Part shown: positions 47,557-55,267 of the stretch, piece by piece
How the letters are laid out: each line of letters starts with the position of its first letter
Position numbering within the stretch: position 1 is the first letter of the stretch
Position numbers and translations under genes: made by a program
NCBI GenBank assembly: GCA_002842855.1
Contig: PHEE01000009.1
Span: forward strand, 62,001 to 126,000
From: Alphaproteobacteria bacterium HGW-Alphaproteobacteria-4
GTDB taxonomy: Bacteria > Pseudomonadota > Alphaproteobacteria > Rhodobacterales > Rhodobacteraceae
Reading direction: 5' to 3'
Length of the DNA stretch: 64,000 nt
The notes under the pieces: model-generated
Seen by the model: only the letters and a program-made list of their open reading frames with translations
The model's database searches: none
What the model was told of the DNA's origin: nothing

Positions 47557-48588
47557 TCAAGCGCCGCGCACCGTTTCGATCATCAGCGCCACGTTATCGG
47601 GGTTGGCATCGGGGGTAATGCCGTGGCCAAGGTTGAAGATGTGCGGGCCGCCCGCAAAGGCCCGCACGATGCGCCGGGTCTCGTCTACCAGCCCCTGCCC
47701 GCCGGTCACCATGTGGCGCGGGTCGAGGTTGCCCTGCACGCAGCCGTCCTTTTGCACATTCGCCGCCGCCCATTCGGCGGAAACGGAATTGTCCAGCGCC
47801 ACGCAATCGGCCCCGGTGGCTCGGGCAAAGCCTACATAGCGCGGCCCTGCCTCACGCGGGAAGGCAATGACGGGCAGACCGGGGTGGCGCCCTTTCAGCG
47901 CGGCAATAATGCGCGCGGTGGGGGCAAGTGCGAAATCGTCGAAATCCTGCCCTTTCAGGCTGCCTGCCCAGCTATCGAACAGCTTGACCACCTCGACCCC
48001 TGCCGCGACCTGTGCCGAGAGGTATTCGATCGTCGCCTCGGTCAGAAGGTCGATCAGCGCCGAGAAGGTCGCGCGGTCGGCGGCTTTCAGCGCGTGCGCG
48101 GGGCCTTGGTCGGGCGTGCCGCGCCCGGCGATCATGTAGGTGGCCACAGTCCACGGTGCGCCGGCAAAGCCGATCAGTGCCGTTTCGCGCGGCAAGTCAC
48201 GCGCCAGAATGCGCACGGTTTCATAGACCGGTGCGAGGTGGGCGTGAATGTCGTCGCGGCCTTTAAGCGCGCGCAGACCTTCCGACCCGGTGATGGTCGA
48301 AAGCCGCGGGCCTTCGCCTACTTCGAACCACAAATCGGCGCCGAGTGCCTGCGGCAGCAGCAAGATGTCGGCGAACAGGATTGCCGCGTCAAAGCCAAAA
48401 CGGCGGATCGGTTGCAGCGTCACCTCGGCGGCAAGCTCGGGGTCATAGCAGAGCTTAAGAAAATCACCCGCCCTGGCGCGCGTGGCGCGGTATTCGGGCA
48501 GATAACGCCCCGCCTGCCGCATCATCCAGATGGGCGGCGTGGGCAGGGTTTCGCCCGCGAGGGCTCGTAACAACAGCTTTTCGGTCAT
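47557..48588 (-). CDS. hemE: Uroporphyrinogen decarboxylase
   Basis: 343 aa. The signature [20 protein letters not shown] (residues 18-37), active-site [26 protein letters not shown] and GNLDPR are all present. It converts uroporphyrinogen III to coproporphyrinogen III, the substrate of HemF and HemN. Divergent from hemC over a 96-nt gap. Confidence 0.97.
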   Translation of the reverse strand: MTEKLLLRALAGETLPTPPIWMMRQAGRYLPEYRATRARAGDFLKLCYDPELAAEVTLQPIRRFGFDAAILFADILLLPQALGADLWFEVGEGPRLSTITGSEGLRALKGRDDIHAHLAPVYETVRILARDLPRETALIGFAGAPWTVATYMIAGRGTPDQGPAHALKAADRATFSALIDLLTEATIEYLSAQVAAGVEVVKLFDSWAGSLKGQDFDDFALAPTARIIAALKGRHPGLPVIAFPREAGPRYVGFARATGADCVALDNSVSAEWAAANVQKDGCVQGNLDPRHMVTGGQGLVDETRRIVRAFAGGPHIFNLGHGITPDANPDNVALMIETVRGA

Positions 48589-48684
48589 CGGTCACTCCGT
48601 TTGCCCCCCTTCATCGCGGGCGCGCGTGCGATGTCAAGCGCGGACCGTCTTGCGCGGTCCATTTGGCGCGGCTATTGCGGGGGC

Positions 48685-49623
48685 ATGGATATGCCCACAC
48701 CCAGATCCCCGCTGAAGATCGGCACCCGCGGTAGCCCGCTTGCGCTGGCGCAGGCACACGAAACCCGAAACCGACTGATGGCGGCGCATGACCTGCCCGA
48801 GCGCGCATTCGAAATCGTGGTGATCAAGACCACCGGCGACAAAGTGCTCGACCGACCCTTGAAAGAGATCGGTGGCAAGGGCCTGTTCACGCGCGAAATC
48901 GAGGATGCGCTGGCCGATGGCGGCATCGACATTGCCGTGCATTCGATGAAAGACATGCCGGTGCTGCAACCTCAGGGGCTGCTGCTCGATTGCTACCTGC
49001 CGCGCGAAGACGTGCGCGATGCTTTCGTTTCGCCCCGCTGCGCGCGGCTTGCGGATCTACCGCGCGGTGCGGTGGTTGGCTCTTCCAGCTTGCGTCGGCG
49101 CGCGCAACTGGCCAACCGCCGCCCTGACCTGAAGCTTGTGGAGTTCCGCGGCAACGTGCAGACCCGGCTGAAGAAACTGGCCGAGGGCGTGGCCGAAGCG
49201 ACATTCCTCGCGATGGCGGGGTTGAACCGGCTGGGGCGGGCCGAGGTGGCGCGCGGGCCGATCGAGGTGACCGATATGCTGCCGGCCGTGGCGCAGGGCT
49301 GCATCGGCATTGAACGCCGCGCGTCGGACCTGCGCACCGAGGCCTTGCTCGCGGCCATCCACCACGCCCCCACCGGCCACCGCCTTGCTGCCGAACGTGC
49401 CTATCTCGCCACGCTTGATGGGTCGTGCGAAACCCCGATTGCGGGGCTGGCGGTGCTGGACGGCGAGGCGGTCTGGTTGCGCGGCGAGATCTTGCGGCCC
49501 GATGGCTCGGAGTCCATCACCGGCGAGGCGCGTGCGCCCATCGGCGATGCGGCGGCGCTTGGCGATGGGCTTGCCCGCACATTGCTGGCACAGGCGCCGA
49601 AGGGCTTTTTCGACTGGCGCTGA
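48685..49623 (+). CDS. hemC: Porphobilinogen deaminase (hydroxymethylbilane synthase)
   Basis: 312 aa. KIGTRGSPLALAQA starts the protein; the catalytic Asp is in AVHSMKDMP, the Arg-rich SSLRRRAQL binds the growing chain, and the dipyrromethane-cofactor Cys is in LATLDGSCETPIAG. ATG 48685 is used (ATG 48691 is also possible); the 28 upstream in-frame codons are not family-like. Confidence 0.96.
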   Translation: MDMPTPRSPLKIGTRGSPLALAQAHETRNRLMAAHDLPERAFEIVVIKTTGDKVLDRPLKEIGGKGLFTREIEDALADGGIDIAVHSMKDMPVLQPQGLLLDCYLPREDVRDAFVSPRCARLADLPRGAVVGSSSLRRRAQLANRRPDLKLVEFRGNVQTRLKKLAEGVAEATFLAMAGLNRLGRAEVARGPIEVTDMLPAVAQGCIGIERRASDLRTEALLAAIHHAPTGHRLAAERAYLATLDGSCETPIAGLAVLDGEAVWLRGEILRPDGSESITGEARAPIGDAAALGDGLARTLLAQAPKGFFDWR

Positions 49624-49648
49624 AGGCCCGGCGGGGGGGGCGGGCAGA

Positions 49649-51052
49649 TCAGGGAAGCACCTTGCCGGGGTTGAGAATGCCTGCGGGGTCGAGTGCAGCC
49701 TTGATCGCGCGCATTGTTGCCAATGCCACCGTGTCTTTGTGCGCCGCCATTGTCGCGCGTTTGGATAGGCCCACACCGTGCTCGGCCGAAAAGCTGCCGC
49801 CCATGCCAACCGCTTCCTCGGCGACTGCGGCGCGGATCGCTTCGGCCAGCGCCAGATCATCGCGTGAGGGGTAGGCGGTGTAGTGGATGTTGCCATCACC
49901 CAGATGCGCCACCACCATTTCCTCGGCGCCCGAATCAAGCGCCGCGAGCCGTGCTGCCATGCGCGGCAGAAAATCGGCCACCCGGTCCAAGGGCAACGCA
50001 ATATCGGTATCAACCAGAGGCGCGCGGTTGAGCGTGATCTCGGCCGCCGCCTCGCGCATTGCCCAAAGCTTGCGCCGCTGCGCGCCGCTGGCGGCCAGCA
50101 CCGCCTCGTGCACCGCGCTCATGCTGATCGCCTCGGCAAGAAGGGCTTGCACGGCGGCGGCCAGGGCGGGTTCGCCATCGACGCCCGGCGCGGCATCGTC
50201 GGGCCGGGTGCTGGCCACTTCGAAGAGGATGTTCACCGGGCAGGGTGGGAACGGGCAGGCAAGCTCGGGTCGGCAGGCGGCTAGCCGGGCCATGTAGCCC
50301 GCAGGCATGTATTCAAAGGCTTCGACCGCGCCGCCGGTGGCCTCTTGCAACCGATGCAGCAGCGCCAGCGCCTCGGGCAGGCTGCCCAGCCCGAGTAGTG
50401 CCGTCACATGCACGCGCGGCGCGCGCGAAAGGCGCAACACGGCGGCGGTGATGATGCCCAGCGTGCCCTCGGCGCCGATGAACAGGTCGCGCAGGTCGTA
50501 GCCGGTGTTGTCCTTGTGCAGCGCGCTCATGGCGTTCAGCACGCGGCCATCGGCCAGCACCACTTCCAGCCCGAGGCAGAGCGCGCGGGCGTTGCCGTAG
50601 CGCAGCACGTTCGAGCCGCCCGCGTTGGTCGACAGGAACCCACCCACCTGCGCCGAGCCTTTGGCGCCAAAGGTAAGGCCAAACACCAGCCCCTGTTCCG
50701 CCGCGGCCTGGTGGACCTGCTCCAGCACCACCCCCGCCTCAGCGATCATCGTTCGCGCGCCCGCGTTCACCGCGCGGATCCGGTTCAACCGCTCCAGCGA
50801 CAGCATCATGGCCCCTTCGGCATAGGTGCCACCATTGAGCCCGGTGTTGCCCCCAACCGGCACCACCGCCACCCCTGCCTGTGAAGCCAGCCGCAGCACG
50901 GCCGCCACTTCATCGGTATCGGCTGGCCGCACAACCGCAAGGGGTTGCCAGCAATACTTGCCTGTCCAGTCACGCCCGTAACGCGCCGCATCGCCCCCGG
51001 TCAGCACGTTCGCGGCCCCGAGCCGAGCGGCAAGTTCACCCACAAGGTTCAT
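49649..51052 (-). CDS. FAD-linked 2-hydroxyacid dehydrogenase (GlcD/D2HGDH-like)
   Basis: 467 aa. PCMH FAD domain with PVGGNTGLNGGT (near residue 65) and FGAKGSAQVGGFLSTNAGG, then the FAD-oxidase C domain with HLGDGNIHYTAYP and SAEHGVGLSKR. A D-2-hydroxyglutarate or D-lactate-type substrate is likely; it is not the glcD of the operon at the window start. ATG 51052 follows a purine-rich stretch; the upstream open frame is inside the divergent spacer. Confidence 0.88.
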   Translation of the reverse strand: MNLVGELAARLGAANVLTGGDAARYGRDWTGKYCWQPLAVVRPADTDEVAAVLRLASQAGVAVVPVGGNTGLNGGTYAEGAMMLSLERLNRIRAVNAGARTMIAEAGVVLEQVHQAAAEQGLVFGLTFGAKGSAQVGGFLSTNAGGSNVLRYGNARALCLGLEVVLADGRVLNAMSALHKDNTGYDLRDLFIGAEGTLGIITAAVLRLSRAPRVHVTALLGLGSLPEALALLHRLQEATGGAVEAFEYMPAGYMARLAACRPELACPFPPCPVNILFEVASTRPDDAAPGVDGEPALAAAVQALLAEAISMSAVHEAVLAASGAQRRKLWAMREAAAEITLNRAPLVDTDIALPLDRVADFLPRMAARLAALDSGAEEMVVAHLGDGNIHYTAYPSRDDLALAEAIRAAVAEEAVGMGGSFSAEHGVGLSKRATMAAHKDTVALATMRAIKAALDPAGILNPGKVLP

Positions 51053-51143
51053 ATGCGGCCCCCCCTTGAATTGCGCGCATATTTCATGCCCGATGCCGCC
51101 TGCGCCAGTACCAATCTTCAGTGCCCGCGGTGCGGGCAGAGGC

Positions 51144-51206
51144 CTCCGGCGGGGATATTTGCCCCAAGGCAAGCGGCTTGCCTTGGTGGAAATATCCCCC
51201 GCGGAG
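51144..51206. repeat. Dispersed element copy C, 30-bp-arm palindrome
   Basis: Left arm 51144-51173 and right arm 51177-51206 match in 26 of 30 positions around the centre CGG. Each arm contains CGGGGATATTT and CCAAGGCAAG. It sits in the divergent spacer between the FAD dehydrogenase and the OYE-like gene and can form a cruciform or a long RNA hairpin in either direction. Confidence 0.85.
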
Positions 51207-51286
51207 CGCGCCGAGGCGGAAACTCTCGGCAGGGGCTGGCGGGGCGCGTGCGGCTGGGGCAGGATCGGCCGAAAAGGGAGGCCCGA

Positions 51287-53320
51287 ATGGCGCTTGATCC
51301 GCTGCTGACCCCGTTCCGCCTGAAGCACCTGACGCTGAAGAACCGCATCATGTCGACCGCGCATGAGCCCGCCTATTCTGAAGACGGGATGCCGAAGGAC
51401 CGCTACCGCCTTTACCACCGCGAAAAGGCGCGGGGCGGCATGGCGCTGACGATGACCGCGGGGTCGGCGGTGGTCAGCACCGACAGCCCGCAGGCCTTTG
51501 GCAACCTGCATGCCTATGATGATGCGATCGTGCCTTGGCTGAAAGCGCTGGCTGAAGATTGCCACGAGCATGACTGCAAGGTGATGATCCAGCTGACCCA
51601 TCTTGGCCGCCGCACCGGCTGGAACAAGGCCGACTGGCTGCCGGTGCTGAGCGCGAGCCCGGTGCGAGAGGCGGCACACCGCGCCTTTCCCAAGGAGGCT
51701 GAGGACTGGGATCTGGAGCGGATCATCGGCGACTATGCCTCTGCCGCGCAGCGGATGCAGGCGGCGGGGCTAGATGGCATCGAGTTCGAGGCCTACGGGC
51801 ACCTGATGGACAGCTTCTGGTCGCCCGCCACCAACCGGCGCACTGACCGGTGGGGTGGCAGCCTCGACAACCGCTTGCGCTTTACCTGGGCGGTGCTCGA
51901 TGCGGTGCGGGCGGCGGTGGGGCCGGGGTTCATCGTCGGCCTGCGGATGGTGGCCGACGAGGCGATGGAGCACGGCCTTGGCCGCGACGAGGGGGTTGAG
52001 ATTGCGCGTCGGCTGGCGGCCTCGGGCAAGGTCGATTTTCTCAACCTGATCCGGGGGCATATCGATACCGATGCGGCGCTGACCGGGGTCATTCCGATTC
52101 AGGGCATGGCCTATGCGCCGCATCTCGATTTCGCAGGCGAGGTGCGTGCGGCGACCGGGCTGCCGATGTTCCACGCCGCGCGCATTCCCGATGTGGCGAC
52201 CGCGCGGCACGCGATTGCCGGCGGCAAGCTTGATATGGTGGGCATGACGCGGGCGCATATTGCCGACCCGCATATCACGCGAAAAGTTGCTGCCGGGCAC
52301 GAGGCGCGCATCCGCCCCTGCGTTGGCGCCACCTATTGCCTTGACCGCATCTACGAAGGCGGCGGCGCGCTTTGCATCCACAACGCCGCCACCGGGCGCG
52401 AGGCAACAGTGCCGCATGCCATCGCGCGCGCCGAGGTGGCGCGGCGGGTGGTGGTGGTGGGCGCGGGGCCCGCCGGGCTCGAGGCGGCGCGGGTGGCGGG
52501 CGAGCGCGGCCATCGGGTGACGCTGCTCGAGGCGGCGGCGCGGCCGGGCGGGCAGGTGGGGCTGATCGTGCAGCTTGCCCGGCGACGCGAAATGGTGGGG
52601 ATCATCGACTGGCGGCTGGCCGAGATCGAGCGGCTCGGGGTCGAATTGCGCTGCAACGTCTACGCCGAAGCCGAGGAGGTGCTGGCGCTTGCCCCCGATC
52701 TGGTGGTGATCGCCACCGGCGGGGTGCCGCAACTGCCCGAGGCGGCGGCGGGGCTGGCGCGGACAAGCTGGGAGGTGATTTCGGGCGAGGTGGCGGCGCA
52801 GGGGCGGGTGCTGGTCTATGAAGATGGCGCGGGCCATGCCGGGCTGATGGCGGCAGAAATGGCAGCGCGCGCCGGGGCCGAGGTGGAACTCGTCACCCCC
52901 GAGCGCACGCTTGCCCCCGATGTGGGTGGCATGAACCATGTGCCCTACATGCGCGCCTTTCATGAGCTGGGGGTGCGGGTGACGATCAACACCCGCCTCG
53001 CCGGGGCGGCGCGGGCAGGCAACGGTGTAGCGGTGCGGCTCGGGTCGGATTTCGCACCGGGCTGGGGTGAGGAGCGGCGGGTGGACATGCTGGTGGCCGA
53101 CCACGGCACGCTGCCCAATGACGAGCTCTACCATGCGCTGAAACCCCTCAGCCGCAACCTCGGCGCGCTGGACCATGCGGCGCTGATCGGGGCAGGTGAC
53201 GTGTTCCCCGTGCGCAACCCCGGCGGCGCCTTCACGCTTTACCGGATCGGCGATGCGGTGGCGGCGCGCAACATCCACGCGGGCATCTACGATGCGCTAC
53301 GACTGGGTATTCGCTGCTAG
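51287..53320 (+). CDS. Old Yellow Enzyme/FeS NADH:flavin oxidoreductase (N-demethylase-like)
   Basis: 677 aa. An FMN TIM barrel (residues 1-335; TPFRLKHLTLKNRIMSTAHEP, EAYGHLMDSFWSPATNRRTDRWGGSL) is followed by a 4Fe-4S loop and an FAD/NAD domain (VVVVGAGPAGLEAARVAGERGH at 388-409). This is the layout of trimethylamine dehydrogenase, 2,4-dienoyl-CoA reductase and betaine/N-methylproline demethylases. The cluster loop is C345-V-G-A348-T-Y-C351-x11-C363, so the second of the four usual Cys is Ala. Methylated amine substrates are plausible but unproven. Confidence 0.87.
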   Translation: MALDPLLTPFRLKHLTLKNRIMSTAHEPAYSEDGMPKDRYRLYHREKARGGMALTMTAGSAVVSTDSPQAFGNLHAYDDAIVPWLKALAEDCHEHDCKVMIQLTHLGRRTGWNKADWLPVLSASPVREAAHRAFPKEAEDWDLERIIGDYASAAQRMQAAGLDGIEFEAYGHLMDSFWSPATNRRTDRWGGSLDNRLRFTWAVLDAVRAAVGPGFIVGLRMVADEAMEHGLGRDEGVEIARRLAASGKVDFLNLIRGHIDTDAALTGVIPIQGMAYAPHLDFAGEVRAATGLPMFHAARIPDVATARHAIAGGKLDMVGMTRAHIADPHITRKVAAGHEARIRPCVGATYCLDRIYEGGGALCIHNAATGREATVPHAIARAEVARRVVVVGAGPAGLEAARVAGERGHRVTLLEAAARPGGQVGLIVQLARRREMVGIIDWRLAEIERLGVELRCNVYAEAEEVLALAPDLVVIATGGVPQLPEAAAGLARTSWEVISGEVAAQGRVLVYEDGAGHAGLMAAEMAARAGAEVELVTPERTLAPDVGGMNHVPYMRAFHELGVRVTINTRLAGAARAGNGVAVRLGSDFAPGWGEERRVDMLVADHGTLPNDELYHALKPLSRNLGALDHAALIGAGDVFPVRNPGGAFTLYRIGDAVAARNIHAGIYDALRLGIRC

Positions 53321-53754
53321 CCGCGGCCTCGGTCGGTCAGCGCGAGCACAACGAGGGCCGCGGCGGCACCGATGTAGAGATAGGCGCCGCCGCCGAGAAA
53401 ATCGCTGAAGTCGGCGGCCGTGAACGGCAGTCCAAGTTTGCGCAGTTCGTCATTGAGGTTGAACACCGCGTAGATCCCCACGCCGATCGGCACCGCCCCG
53501 GCGATCAGTGCAAAAAGGCCGGGGCAAGTGCGCAAGAGCGCCAGAACCAGCACCAGCGCGGCCAGCGGGAACGAGGCATAGAACAGTTGCACCACCGGTT
53601 CCATCTCGCGCAGCCCGTCGAACCCGATGTCTTGCAAAAAGCGTAAGGGGGTGATCTGCGCCAGCAAGGGCACCGAAACCACCGGCAGAAAAAAGCTGCC
53701 GAGAAGGGCGGCGGCAAAGAGCGCGGCAAGTGCAGGCTGGCTGAGGGGGCGCAT
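53317..53754 (-). CDS. Putative membrane protein, four helices
   Basis: 145 aa, not recognised. Hydrophobic segments at about 9-30, 54-73, 79-98 and 121-140. ATG 53754 has GGAG 7 nt upstream; the frame is open further into the neighbouring palindrome. Its stop shares CTAG with the convergent OYE gene (4-bp overlap). Confidence 0.7.
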   Translation of the reverse strand: MRPLSQPALAALFAAALLGSFFLPVVSVPLLAQITPLRFLQDIGFDGLREMEPVVQLFYASFPLAALVLVLALLRTCPGLFALIAGAVPIGVGIYAVFNLNDELRKLGLPFTAADFSDFLGGGAYLYIGAAAALVVLALTDRGRG

Positions 53755-53830
53755 GGAAACTCCGGGTGAAAGGTTCTGGCGAGGCTTCGCGCGCGGCTTG
53801 CGGCGTGTCAATGGCTTCACCCGCAGCGCG

Positions 53831-53893
53831 CTCCGCGGGGAATACTTGGACTGAAGCATCGGCCTGCTTCAGAGACAAGTATCCCCGCCGGAG
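53831..53893. repeat. Dispersed element copy D, imperfect palindrome
   Basis: Arms 53831-53858 and 53865-53893 (inner TGAAGCA / TGCTTCA plus CGGGGA(A)TACTTG) with loop TCGGCC. The right arm read in reverse begins CTCCGGCGGGGATACTTG, matching copy C (CTCCGGCGGGGATATTTG) in 17 of 18 positions. Confidence 0.8.
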
Positions 53894-53910
53894 GCACGCC
53901 GAAACGCGCT

Positions 53911-54546
53911 TTACCTTGGCAGGGCGCGCGCGAGCAGTTCGAGCACCTTCGGCCCGAGTTCGGCGACTACGAGTTGCACACCCGCTGCTGAAGGGTGGAT
54001 GCCATCGCTCTGCATCAAAGCGCGGTCGGCACGGGTTTGCAGCGGCAGTGCCATGATCGGGGCAAGCAGATTTGGCAACATCAGCGCGCCATGGGTTTCG
54101 GCAAGCTCGGGGAAGATGGCGTCGAACTCGGTCTTGAACTCGGGGCCGTAGTTTGAGGGGGCGGGCAGGCCCACGAGCAGCACGGGCAGGTCGCGTTTGT
54201 CCGCTTCGGTCAGAATCGCATCGAGATTGGTGCGCGATTGCGCGGGCGGCAGGCCACGCAGCAAGTCGTTGCCGCCAAGCGCCACCATCAGTGCATCGGC
54301 GCCATTCGCCAGCGACCAGTCGAGCCGCGCAAGCCCGCCCGCCGTGGTATCGCCCGAAACGCCAGCGTTTTGCACCACCACATTGGCACCGGCAGCGGTG
54401 AGCCAGGCCTGCAATTGCGGCACCAGGCCGTCTTCGGCCGGCAGGCCATAGCCTGCGGTCAGGCTGTCGCCCAGTGCCACCAGTTGCAGCGGCGCCGCAA
54501 CTGCCGGTGATACCAGCAGAAATGTGACCGCCGCGAGGTTGCGCAT
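53911..54546 (-). CDS. SGNH arylesterase/lysophospholipase (TesA-like)
   Basis: 211 aa. Signal peptide 1-18, then block I ALGDSLTAGYGLP (Ser nucleophile), block III VALGGNDLLRG and block V DGIHPSAAG (Asp/His). Periplasmic hydrolase of acyl esters as in E. coli TesA. Divergent from the ybbA-like gene, the same arrangement as E. coli tesA-ybbA. Confidence 0.92.
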   Translation of the reverse strand: MRNLAAVTFLLVSPAVAAPLQLVALGDSLTAGYGLPAEDGLVPQLQAWLTAAGANVVVQNAGVSGDTTAGGLARLDWSLANGADALMVALGGNDLLRGLPPAQSRTNLDAILTEADKRDLPVLLVGLPAPSNYGPEFKTEFDAIFPELAETHGALMLPNLLAPIMALPLQTRADRALMQSDGIHPSAAGVQLVVAELGPKVLELLARALPR

Positions 54547-54598
54547 GACCCGCCGCGCGCCATATGAAACTGCAGAGATTGAGGCGAGGGCGGCATTG

Positions 54599-55267
54599 AT
54601 GGATACGGTTCTGGGCCTGCGCGATGCGCGGCTGACATTGGCAGGCAACGCGGGGCCAGTGGAAATATTGCGCGGCATCACGCTAAACATCGCGCGGGGT
54701 GAGAGCGTCGGGCTGGTCGGGCCTTCGGGGTCGGGCAAGTCGTCGCTCCTTATGCTGATGGGCGGGTTGGAGCGGGCAAGCTCCGGCACGGTTACGGCCT
54801 TGGGTCAGGATCTGGGCGCCATGAATGAAGATGCGCTGGCCCGCTTCCGCCGTGGCAATATGGGGATCGTTTTCCAAAGCTTCCACCTTATTCCCACAAT
54901 GACCGCACTCGAGAATGTCGCTTTGCCGCTGGAACTGGCGGGCGTGTCGGATGCGTTTGACCGCGCGGCAGAGGAATTGGCCGCCATGGGGCTGGCGGCG
55001 CGGGGCGGGCACTACCCCTCCGAGCTATCGGGCGGTGAGCAGCAGCGGGTGGCGCTGGCGCGCGCGGCGGCGCCACGGCCCAAGCTGTTTCTGGCCGACG
55101 AGCCGACCGGCAACCTCGATGCCGCGAATGGTGCTGCTATCATGGAGTTGCTGTTTGGTCTGCGCGACAGGCACGGGGCGACGTTGGTACTGGTCACCCA
55201 TGCGCAAGAGTTGGCCGAACGGTGTGACCGGATCGTGCGGCTGGCCGATGGGCAGGTGGCGCCGTGA
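54599..55267 (+). CDS. ABC transporter ATPase, YbbA/LolD-like
   Basis: 222 aa. Walker A GPSGSGKSS (near residue 42), Q loop FQSFHLIPTMTALENVALPLEL, signature LSGGEQQRVALARA, and Walker B LFLADEPTGNLD. MacB/LolD-type ATPase that pairs with the following FtsX-like permease. ATG 54599 is chosen after GAGGCGAGGG; an in-frame start 18 codons earlier is possible. It overlaps the next gene. Confidence 0.92.
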   Translation: MDTVLGLRDARLTLAGNAGPVEILRGITLNIARGESVGLVGPSGSGKSSLLMLMGGLERASSGTVTALGQDLGAMNEDALARFRRGNMGIVFQSFHLIPTMTALENVALPLELAGVSDAFDRAAEELAAMGLAARGGHYPSELSGGEQQRVALARAAAPRPKLFLADEPTGNLDAANGAAIMELLFGLRDRHGATLVLVTHAQELAERCDRIVRLADGQVAP

